Source: UBA6522 sp965205045 (GTDB taxonomy: Bacteria > Pseudomonadota > Gammaproteobacteria > Steroidobacterales > Rariloculaceae). Taken from it: a DNA stretch of 64,000 nucleotides. The first letter of the stretch is position 1, and each line of letters begins with the position of its first letter. The notes below the pieces were generated by a model. It saw only the letters and a program-made list of their open reading frames with translations. It had not been told where the DNA came from and did not search any database. Shown piece after piece: positions 15,573 through 23,251 of the stretch. Both the position numbers and the translations under genes were made by a program. The stretch lies in the NCBI GenBank assembly GCA_965205045.1, contig OZ242031.1, forward strand, positions 3,410,001 through 3,474,000, given 5' to 3'.

Positions 15573-16534
15573 CCGTCGATCTCACGCCTCTCCATAACGC
15601 CAATCGGCTGTTATTCAAGATTTCGTTGAAGCCTTTGCAAGGGAGTCGGTTCCAACCCACGGGATTCCCGTCGCTGGGCGCCGCGACGTTTCAAACCAGC
15701 GACGGCATGAGTCTTCTCGTGGAATCCGCCCAGAGCATGGCCTACCATCTTGAGTTGACCGTGTGGGATACGGCCAGGAACGACGTGAAAAACGAGTTCA
15801 AAGGACTTTCCCATGTGCGCGTGACCCGCAAAGGAGAGTTTCTGACGGACACGATATTGGAATCGCATCGGCTGAATAGCCCTTACTTGCTGGAAGGAAA
15901 GGACAAGACATTTTTTGCAACGCTTCAGACAGAAGTCGGCGTTATGGCAACTGGTCCAATAGACAGGCACAAGCTTGCCAAGGCGCTCTTGAAGTACGAC
16001 ATTAATTCGTTGCTCCACGGAGTGTTTCTGGCCAAAAAAAATCTGGCGGGCGGTCGACTTCGAGTCGCCCGTGCCCTGTCCGCCTTCATTGAGGCGGATG
16101 GGGTGCGGGTGGCTCCATCCGGCGGTGTCAAGAACGATCACGTGAACCCGTCCGGGGACACCAAGGACGGCTTCGGAAACGTGCCGTTCGCGCGAGACGA
16201 ATATACTGCCGATTCGATCACGTTGTACGTCAATCTGGACTTGGCGCAGATTCGGGGCTACGGGTTGGGAGCCGCAGTCGAACGTCTGCTGATCCTGTTG
16301 TCGCTATACAAGCTGCGGGCGGTAACCAGCGAAGGAATGCGTTTGCGAACCGCGTGTGACCTGCATGTCGAGCACGAAGAGATCGTGGCCACCATGCCGT
16401 CGGGATGGAACCTTCCTGCGCTGGATGACCTGACAGAAGGCGTCACGGCCGCCATTTTCGATTGCAAGGACCGCATGTTGGTACAGGAGGTGGCATTCGA
16501 AGATGCGCTCAAGAAGGGCAAGGCCGTGGCGTGA
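15569..16534 (+). CDS. cas7: Cas7-like backbone protein of module A
   Basis: This 321-residue RAMP-type protein lies between csx17 and csb2, where type I-G loci carry Cas7. It has a beta-rich N-terminus (LFKISLKPLQGSRFQPTGF) and an internal GGRLRVARALSAFIEADGV segment. The start at 15569 is supported by AAGGAG just upstream and the ATGA overlap with csx17. The expected role is polymerising along the crRNA spacer to form the complex backbone. It is about 100 residues shorter than the Csb1 at 20303 and not obviously alike, so the two modules use different backbone subunits. Assignment rests on context plus family style. Confidence 0.78.
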   Translation: MTVDLTPLHNANRLLFKISLKPLQGSRFQPTGFPSLGAATFQTSDGMSLLVESAQSMAYHLELTVWDTARNDVKNEFKGLSHVRVTRKGEFLTDTILESHRLNSPYLLEGKDKTFFATLQTEVGVMATGPIDRHKLAKALLKYDINSLLHGVFLAKKNLAGGRLRVARALSAFIEADGVRVAPSGGVKNDHVNPSGDTKDGFGNVPFARDEYTADSITLYVNLDLAQIRGYGLGAAVERLLILLSLYKLRAVTSEGMRLRTACDLHVEHEEIVATMPSGWNLPALDDLTEGVTAAIFDCKDRMLVQEVAFEDALKKGKAVA

Positions 16535-16569
16535 TCGGAAGGCGCCGCAAATTAGTGCGAGTAGGTTAC

Positions 16570-18249
16570 ATGCCAGTTTCCGTCGCCTTTCGTTTTCCCG
16601 CTGGCCGTTACCACGCCACACCGTTCGGTCACCATGTCAATGAAGGACTGATCGAGTGGCCGCCATCGCCGTGGCGGTTGCTGCGTGCGCTGCTTTCAGT
16701 TGGCTACACATCTGGCCTATGGAACGGCACAGGTCCGCCCCGTGCCGGGCGTAGTTTGATTGAAAAGCTATGCGCCGATCTCCCGCACTATTCTCTACCG
16801 CCCGCAGTGGGTGCCCACAGCAGGCATTTCATGCCGATCGGCGCTCTGAACCGTAAGGATAAAACCGAGAAGACGACATTGGTCTTTGACACTTGGGCAC
16901 GGGTTGGAGACCGCGAACTGAGCGCTACTTGGCCCAACGTAACGTTGAGCGACGATGAGTTGCCGATCTTGGGTGTTCTGTTGAACCGATTGAACTATCT
17001 GGGGCGCTCGGAGAGTTGGGTGGAAGGCCGGGTGATGGGGGAGGGCGAGGCGCTTCCGAAAGCGAACTGTTTCCCGGAACAATCCGGGCATCGGCCCGGT
17101 CGGGGATGGGAGCAGGTCTCCATGCTTTCGCCCGAGCAAGCGTCTGTCTACGAGGCTTGGCGGGCGGCACGGACAGAGGAGGCGTTGTCTGATTTGCCGT
17201 TGCCGGCGGGACGGAAGCCTTCTGTGGTGCTACTTCGCAAGCGAGCCAGGGCCGAGGAACCGTATCCTGCCGATTTGCTCGATTGCCTGCAGAAGGATAC
17301 TACGTGGTTGCGTTCCCACGGCTGGAGCCTGCCGCCCGGCAGTCGAAGGGTCTTCTATTGGCGACAATCCAACGCCATCGCGGTGGGTGCGCCCAGGGCA
17401 AAGCCCGTCCACCAACCCGAACGTCGCTTTGAAGCAACGCTACTCTCCCTTACGAATGCCAGCCACAACGATCACGCGCTGCCGCCGATAACCAGAACTT
17501 TGCCGCAAGCGGAACTGCTGCATCGGGCTCTGGTCGGCATCGCGGCAAAGCGTGCGGGTGTGCAACAGCACGGCGAGGCGCCACAAGAACTGACGGGTCG
17601 CGACGAGAACCGTAAACCGCTTCGAGGCCCGCATGAACACGCTCACATCATCCCGCTCGACCTGGATGACGATGGCCACTTGGATCACGTTCTTATTTGG
17701 GCCTCGATGGGTTTGGGCGCTGAAGCGCAGGCAGCTATTCGTGCGGCACGCAGAACATACACCAAAGGTGGCGTCGAGCCTTTACGTCTGGCTATTGCCG
17801 CGTCGAGCGAGTCGGTGGGCATGATTCGCTTGCCCGGGATGTATGGGATTCGGCTGGAGAAAGTCCTCTCGGATAACGCGACCGTTTGGCATTCAACTAC
17901 GCCGTTCGTCCCGCCCAGACACCTCAAGAAGCGTGGAAAGAATACGCTTGAGGGACAGATTCTGGCCGAGTTGCAATCACGAGGATTTCCTCGACCCACA
18001 GCAGTAGCGGCATCCGGCCCGACGCGCGGGCGGAAGAGTGTCGGCGCAGGAAAACGGCGAACGGACGCGGGAAACTCCGAGATGAGTTGGAGCCGTTTTC
18101 GTCATTTCGTGCTGTCCCGCAGGCATGGTCCCGAACCGCCCCAAAGATGTGGATTTGCAATTCGGCTTGAATTCGATCAGCCCGTGTCTGGACCGATAGC
18201 ACTTGGATATGGATCGCATTTTGGTTTGGGACTATTTTGCTCAGCGTGA
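16570..18249 (+). CDS. csb2: Csb2 (fused Cas5-Cas6), module A
   Basis: 559 residues from ATG at 16570, 35 bases after cas7; the longer upstream frame lacks family similarity. The N-terminal Cas5-like signature is VAFRFPAGRYHATPFGHHV, then LIEWPPSPWRLLRALLS, as in GSU0054-type Csb2. The C-terminal half is RAMP-like with HEHAHIIPLDLDDDGHLDHV, whose histidines are candidates for crRNA cleavage, and a Gly-rich end GYGSHFGLGLF. In type I-G this fusion caps the crRNA 5' handle (Cas5 part) and cuts pre-crRNA (Cas6 part). It is the last gene of the module A operon; a DUF1703 gene follows after 222 bases. Confidence 0.88.
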   Translation: MPVSVAFRFPAGRYHATPFGHHVNEGLIEWPPSPWRLLRALLSVGYTSGLWNGTGPPRAGRSLIEKLCADLPHYSLPPAVGAHSRHFMPIGALNRKDKTEKTTLVFDTWARVGDRELSATWPNVTLSDDELPILGVLLNRLNYLGRSESWVEGRVMGEGEALPKANCFPEQSGHRPGRGWEQVSMLSPEQASVYEAWRAARTEEALSDLPLPAGRKPSVVLLRKRARAEEPYPADLLDCLQKDTTWLRSHGWSLPPGSRRVFYWRQSNAIAVGAPRAKPVHQPERRFEATLLSLTNASHNDHALPPITRTLPQAELLHRALVGIAAKRAGVQQHGEAPQELTGRDENRKPLRGPHEHAHIIPLDLDDDGHLDHVLIWASMGLGAEAQAAIRAARRTYTKGGVEPLRLAIAASSESVGMIRLPGMYGIRLEKVLSDNATVWHSTTPFVPPRHLKKRGKNTLEGQILAELQSRGFPRPTAVAASGPTRGRKSVGAGKRRTDAGNSEMSWSRFRHFVLSRRHGPEPPQRCGFAIRLEFDQPVSGPIALGYGSHFGLGLFCSA

Positions 18250-18461
18250 ACGTTGGAACGGGACATCGCCGTCCGGTGCCACCGAGGGGCGTGTATCGGT
18301 CCCCGATCAGCTTCATAGAGTTGCCGGACCGCTGTCGTCTGACCACCATGGCGGCACGAGTACATGGGAAGGCGATGTGTGCCAGCGGAACTGATCGCCG
18401 AATCTGCCGCGATACTGCTCATGCATACGCCATACACATACACGCATTGAGTTGCAGAAAG

Positions 18462-19062
18462 TAGTGTTTTCATGACCAAACGCCGCCTCCCCATCGGCAT
18501 CCAAACTTTCCGCAAGATTCGGGAGCAGGGCTACTACTACGTCGACAAGACCAGTTATATCCGGGCATTGCTGGACGACGGCACGCATTTTTTCCTGTCA
18601 CGCCCCAGGCGTTTCGGCAAGAGCCTTTTTCTGGACACACTGAAGGAGTTGTTCGAGGGAAACGAACCGCTGTTTGAAGGGCTGCGCATTCATGACAAAT
18701 GGGACTGGTCGGCGAAGCACCCCGTGTTGCGATTGAGCTTCGGCCGTGGCGATTTCAGCGAATCTGGATACTTGCGAAAAAATCTCATGGCGCAGTTGGA
18801 CTCGGTTGAGCGTCGGGCGGGTGTCAAGTCGACCTACGATACGGTGCCTGACCGATTTGCCCATCTGCTGGAACTGCTCCACGCGAAGTCCGGCGAGTCG
18901 GTGGCCGTTCTGGTGGACGAGTACGACAAGCCGATCCTGGACGCCTTGGACAAGCCGGAGGTTGCGAGGGCCAACCGCGATTTCCTGCGAGGAGTCTACG
19001 GCGCGATCAAGGACAGTGACGAGCACATCCGGTTCGCGTTCCTGACGGGCGTGAGCAAGTTC
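18462..19062 (+). repeat. Left copy of the 601-bp direct repeat flanking module B
   Basis: Nearly identical to 27078-27678, in the same orientation, offset 8616 bp. Identity starts at TAGTGTTTTCATG, ten bases before the DUF1703 start codon, and drops abruptly after GTGAGCAAGTTC inside the gene. Confidence 0.8.
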
Positions 19063-20070
19063 AGCAAAGTCAGCCTGTTTTCCGGCCTCAACAATCTCAA
19101 CGACATCACCATCGATGCGCGGTACTCGTCGGTTTGCGGCTACACGGAAGCTGACCTCGACGAGGTCTTCGCGCCGGAACTTCCGGGACTGGGCCGGGAC
19201 GAGATCAGGGCCTGGTACAACGGCTACAGTTGGTCGGGTCAGGAAAAGGTCTACAACCCGTTCGACATCCTCCTGCTCTTCGACAGCCGCAAGTTCCGGG
19301 GGCACTGGTTCGAAACCGGGTCGCCGTCATTCCTGGTGGAGACGCTTTTCAGACGGCGCGTAAGTTCAGTCGCCCTGGAGGACATGCACGGTACGTACGA
19401 TCTTCTGTCGCGGTTCGATGTGGACGATATCGGAACGGAAGCCTTGCTGTTCCAGACCGGCTACCTGACGATCGCGGATGAGAAAAGCCTTGGGGACAGG
19501 ACGGTTTACCGGCTGACCTACCCGAATCGCGAGGTGAAGCAGGGGCTGAATGAACACCTTCTGCGGGCCATGGGGGCCGATTCGTCCAAACAGGTCGGCC
19601 ACGAAATTCGGCTCCGCGAACTGCTTGCCGCGAACGACTTCTCCGGGCTTGAGGCGTTGTTCAGGGCTTTCTTTGCGAGCATTCCCTACGAGTGGCACAT
19701 GAAGAACGACATTGCCAGCTACGAGGGCTATTACGCTACAGTGTTCTATTCGTGGTTCGCGGCCATGGGTCTCGACACGACGGTAGAGGACAGCACCAGC
19801 GGCGGGCGTCTGGACATGTCCGTCCGGTTCGGCAGCAACGTCTACCTGTTCGAATTCAAGGTGGTCGAGACGGCTGCCGAGGGTAGGGCGATGGAGCAAT
19901 TGAAACGGAAGCGGTATGCGGACAAGTACCGTGGCATTGGCCAGCCCGTTTATCTGGTGGCTGTGGAGTTCAGCAAGAAAACCCGCAATCTGGTGGCGCT
20001 GGCGGCGGAGGGCGCCTCATGGGGCGCCACGTCCAGGCGAGCAGGGATGGAGGCAGGCGAAACCGAGTAG
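18472..20070 (+). CDS. AAA ATPase-like / PD-(D/E)XK protein (DUF1703 type), copy 2
   Basis: This 532-residue protein lies between the two cas effector modules. It has the P-loop variant RPRRFGKSLFLDTL, Walker B-like VAVLVDEYDKPILDAL, and nuclease-like GRLDMSVRFGSN then YLFEFKVVE. Its first 196 or so residues differ from the copy at 27088 at only two positions (Ser/Pro and Thr/Ala), after which the two diverge clearly. The DNA shows the same break near 19062. It also carries an extra C-terminal tail (GASWGATSRRAGMEAGETE) absent from the other two copies. No cas function is known for the family; it may be a defence accessory or a passenger. Confidence 0.88.
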   Translation: MTKRRLPIGIQTFRKIREQGYYYVDKTSYIRALLDDGTHFFLSRPRRFGKSLFLDTLKELFEGNEPLFEGLRIHDKWDWSAKHPVLRLSFGRGDFSESGYLRKNLMAQLDSVERRAGVKSTYDTVPDRFAHLLELLHAKSGESVAVLVDEYDKPILDALDKPEVARANRDFLRGVYGAIKDSDEHIRFAFLTGVSKFSKVSLFSGLNNLNDITIDARYSSVCGYTEADLDEVFAPELPGLGRDEIRAWYNGYSWSGQEKVYNPFDILLLFDSRKFRGHWFETGSPSFLVETLFRRRVSSVALEDMHGTYDLLSRFDVDDIGTEALLFQTGYLTIADEKSLGDRTVYRLTYPNREVKQGLNEHLLRAMGADSSKQVGHEIRLRELLAANDFSGLEALFRAFFASIPYEWHMKNDIASYEGYYATVFYSWFAAMGLDTTVEDSTSGGRLDMSVRFGSNVYLFEFKVVETAAEGRAMEQLKRKRYADKYRGIGQPVYLVAVEFSKKTRNLVALAAEGASWGATSRRAGMEAGETE

Positions 20071-20302
20071 GTCGTCCCCGGAGTCGACCATGGCGGCCTC
20101 GGAATCGTATCCCAGCCGTCCGGGCCACCCACCTTGATCGAGACGAAAAAGTTACCCGTGGGCTTGACCCGCTCAATCATTTTGCTCAAGGTGTGCCATC
20201 GCATGGTGATTCTCATTTCGCTTCCACAAACTCAAGCAGCGGGTGCTACCGACGCGCTTCTTATTTGCATGATCGTGTATGCCATTTGCCAAGGAGACAA
20301 AG
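20071..20302. other. Intergenic region upstream of module B
   Basis: These 232 bases separate the DUF1703 gene from csb1. They must hold any promoter specific to module B, but I see no clear -35/-10 pair and no copy of the GTGTCAG palindrome found ahead of module A. A good ribosome binding site (AAGGAG, 20291-20296) ends the region. Confidence 0.4.
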
Positions 20303-21556
20303 ATGACCGAGCTTGCATTCGAGCAACTCCACGATGCCGTCGCCGGGGGGGCAGTGGCACTACGGTCTCGCTTGACGCTCCAGCCCGCAGGAGGGGAGGG
20401 CGATAAGGTCTTCCCGCCGTCCTACGCTGTCGATGGTCGAGCCGACCACAAGTACGCTGTGGAAGAACGACAGGTCGGTGGCAACGACCGGGTGTTCACC
20501 ACCGTTCTGCTGGATTCCGTCGCTTCTCAAGCGAATCGCGCTGAATTCGCGCTCCGTGATGGTTGGGAGCGGGGCGAGCTGGACTTTCCTGTGCCCTACG
20601 TCGATTTTTCCGACGACGGGGGCGCGACGGACTACGAGAAATTGACGGTGCTGGAAGCGCCACATCGGCTGGCAGATGCGATTTTCCGCGACAGCCTACT
20701 CGATGGGACGCTGTTTCGCCTGTCGGACATCGGTCGCGCCATTACCGATGCCACACCGCGCAATGCTACCGACCTGTTCCGTTACTCTCCAACGTCCCTG
20801 TTGTTTGGCATGTGGGATTCAACCGGCCCAAAGGGCGGTTTGGGCTCAAAGTTTCAAAGGGCCTATGTCTCTGAGATCGTGGGCTTTGACGCCACTGTAG
20901 GCAACAGAGTCGGTAGCCGCATCGATCCGCTGCAGATCGAGAAGGTTGCTCCCGCAGATCGCCTGTACAACAGTGCGGAGCCGAACGAGGTGTGGACCGA
21001 TGGTCCCGAAAATGCCGAAACAGACAAGAAAGGTAACCCTGTCCATGCCTCTCGCGGGAGCGGGAGCGGAGAAGCCGGGCAACCCTCCAAGATCAACCAC
21101 GGCAATATTGCCCCTTCGATCGACACTCAGGCTGGCGGTGTCACCATTTCGAGCGCTGTGCAGACCACGGTAATCTCGTTTGCCGCCCTTCGCCGGCTGC
21201 GATGCAAAGGCCACTCCCGTGACGCGGAAACAGCCGCACACACGGCGATTGCGGCCCTTGGCGTAGCGGCTATCGCTTACCAATACGAGATGGATTTCGA
21301 TCTCCGTTCGCGCTGTCTGTTGCTCCCGACGCATGCCCCTAGGCTTGAACTGCTTCTCAGAGACGGGTCTCCAGGGAAGGTGGTGGAGGTAGACCGAGCC
21401 TGCTCCGCTGCAATACTCAGGGAAGCGGCAGCGCAGGCAGTGGCGGTCGGGATCGGTTGGGAGACCGATGAAATACGACTCGTACCCGCACCGAAATTGC
21501 TGGAGTTGATTCGACGCAGCCGCAAGGTATCCGCAACCGAACCTACAGCAGCGTGA
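20303..21556 (+). CDS. csb1: Csb1 (Cas7, GSU0053 family), module B
   Basis: 417 residues from ATG at 20303, seven bases after AAGGAG; an in-frame ATG at 20279 lacks this site. Family features are clear: FEQLHDAVAGGAVALRSRLT, then KVFPPSYAVDG, then TTVLLDSVASQANRAEFAL, then SPTSLLFGMWDSTGPKGGLG, then SKINHGNIAPSIDTQAGGVT. Csb1 is the Cas7 backbone of type I-G complexes. It is the first gene of the module B operon, with csb2 starting three bases after its stop. Confidence 0.92.
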   Translation: MTELAFEQLHDAVAGGAVALRSRLTLQPAGGEGDKVFPPSYAVDGRADHKYAVEERQVGGNDRVFTTVLLDSVASQANRAEFALRDGWERGELDFPVPYVDFSDDGGATDYEKLTVLEAPHRLADAIFRDSLLDGTLFRLSDIGRAITDATPRNATDLFRYSPTSLLFGMWDSTGPKGGLGSKFQRAYVSEIVGFDATVGNRVGSRIDPLQIEKVAPADRLYNSAEPNEVWTDGPENAETDKKGNPVHASRGSGSGEAGQPSKINHGNIAPSIDTQAGGVTISSAVQTTVISFAALRRLRCKGHSRDAETAAHTAIAALGVAAIAYQYEMDFDLRSRCLLLPTHAPRLELLLRDGSPGKVVEVDRACSAAILREAAAQAVAVGIGWETDEIRLVPAPKLLELIRRSRKVSATEPTAA

Positions 21557-21559
21557 CCA

Positions 21560-23251
21560 ATGTTGGCTGGCCGGAGTTTCGGTATCGAGGTTAACTTTCT
21601 GACCGGTCGATTCGTGGCCACATGCCACAATGATCGTCGGCAGCCGGAGTGGCCGCCGCATCCGGCACGTCTGTTCTCGGCGCTAGTGGCGACCTGGGCC
21701 GACGCCCATGAACCGGATATCGCCGAACGCGCTGCTCTCGAGTGGCTCGAAACGCTACCGCCGCCCGGAATTGCGGCGTCCAAAGCCGTGCCGCGGAGCG
21801 CGGTCTCCTATTTCGTTCCAGTCAATGATGCCTTCGTTTTCTCTAGAAGGTGGTACGAGCGAAGAGCGGAGACCATCTCTGGACTGGCAGCTCAGCTCCA
21901 TGCTGAACTCGCCGCTTCCGGTGGTGAGGTGACGCGCAAAGCGGCGCAGATAGACCGAAAGCTTGCAAAGGCGGGAGACGTTAAGGCTCAGACAGAGAGC
22001 ATCGGTAATACGAACCCGGCTTCTGCGGTGGCAATGTTGCCGGATCAGCGTGGCAAGCAAGGAAGGTTCTATCCTTCCGTCACTCCCGATGACGCCCGGG
22101 TAAGCTTTCTTTGGGATCTGCCGGCTCCGAGTGACGTTGCTGACTCCCTCGATACGTTGCTTCGGCGGGTCACTCGTTTGGGCCACTCCTCATCGTTGGT
22201 TTCCTGCCGGTTGATTAAGCATTCTTCCGGCGCTACGTTGGAGGTTGGCGAGGGCGGAATCAGCATTCGAACCGTTCGGCGCGGCCAGCTTGCCGAACTG
22301 GAGCGACAATTCGCACGCCACAAGGGGGATAGGCCTCGGTCGCTGCCCTTCACGGACGTTCGGTATCGAGCCGTCACGGAGCCAGCGCAGCACCGAGAAA
22401 ACGTGGACAAGCCGAATACTGCGGGCCAATGGATCGTGTTCGAATTCATGCCCGGTTCCAGGTCTTTTCCCGCAGGGAGAACTGTGGAGTTGGCGGCCAC
22501 GATGCGTGCGGCCATTCTCCATTACGCCGAAGGCCCGATACCGGAAGAACTAAGCGGGCACATGCCGGATGGCAGGCCGACCGCAGAGCCGCACGTGGCG
22601 TTTCTTCCTCTTCCCTATGTCGGTTTTGAACACGCTGACGGTCGATTGCTGGGACTGGCTGTATCCGTGCCGGATACAGCCAGTGACGATGCGCGCCGAG
22701 CGCTCTATCGGGCCATTGGCAACTGGGAAAGGAAGGTGGGGTCTGATGTTCTGAAGCTCACCTTGGGTGCGCAAGGCGAGGTTCACCTTTGTCGGCAGCG
22801 TGGTCCGTCTACTCTGGTTTCCCTCCGGCCAAACTCCTGGAATAGAGCTTCTCGCAAATGGGTTTCTGTTACTCCAATCGCGCTGCCAAGGCATCCAGGA
22901 CGGCTCGATGGGGGTTCTGCGGCTGCGCGGGCCAAGGCGTGGGCTTCGGCCGAGTCGTTCGTTTCGTTGGCCTGCGGCCATGTTGGGTTGCCAGACCCAA
23001 TTTCTTTGGAGGTCTCGCGCAGTCCGTTGCTCAAAGGTGTCCGTTCGGCACGTCGTTTCCCGGCGTTCCATCAGGGTAGACGAGTTGGCCGTCCCGTGCG
23101 CCGCCAACTGCTTCATGCCTCGGTGACCTTCGACCATCCCATAGCGGGACCGCTAATGCTCGGTGCGGGGCGATTTCTCGGTCTGGGCTTGATGCGTCCG
23201 GCGCAGATTGCCGAACCGTTGGAAAAAGGTAAGGACACCCTGGATGAGTAG
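21560..23251 (+). CDS. csb2: Csb2 (fused Cas5-Cas6, GSU0054 family), module B
   Basis: 563 residues. The Cas5-like N-terminus is GIEVNFLTGRFVATCHNDR, then EWPPHPARLFSALVATW. The C-terminal RAMP part has EPHVAFLPLPYVGFEHADG, then LLGLAVSVPD, and the Gly-rich end LGAGRFLGLGLMRP. Its role should match the module A Csb2 (binding the crRNA 5' handle and cutting repeats), so the locus encodes two potential processing enzymes for one repeat type. The two share architecture but are clearly diverged. It overlaps the cas3 start at 23244. Confidence 0.92.
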   Translation: MLAGRSFGIEVNFLTGRFVATCHNDRRQPEWPPHPARLFSALVATWADAHEPDIAERAALEWLETLPPPGIAASKAVPRSAVSYFVPVNDAFVFSRRWYERRAETISGLAAQLHAELAASGGEVTRKAAQIDRKLAKAGDVKAQTESIGNTNPASAVAMLPDQRGKQGRFYPSVTPDDARVSFLWDLPAPSDVADSLDTLLRRVTRLGHSSSLVSCRLIKHSSGATLEVGEGGISIRTVRRGQLAELERQFARHKGDRPRSLPFTDVRYRAVTEPAQHRENVDKPNTAGQWIVFEFMPGSRSFPAGRTVELAATMRAAILHYAEGPIPEELSGHMPDGRPTAEPHVAFLPLPYVGFEHADGRLLGLAVSVPDTASDDARRALYRAIGNWERKVGSDVLKLTLGAQGEVHLCRQRGPSTLVSLRPNSWNRASRKWVSVTPIALPRHPGRLDGGSAAARAKAWASAESFVSLACGHVGLPDPISLEVSRSPLLKGVRSARRFPAFHQGRRVGRPVRRQLLHASVTFDHPIAGPLMLGAGRFLGLGLMRPAQIAEPLEKGKDTLDE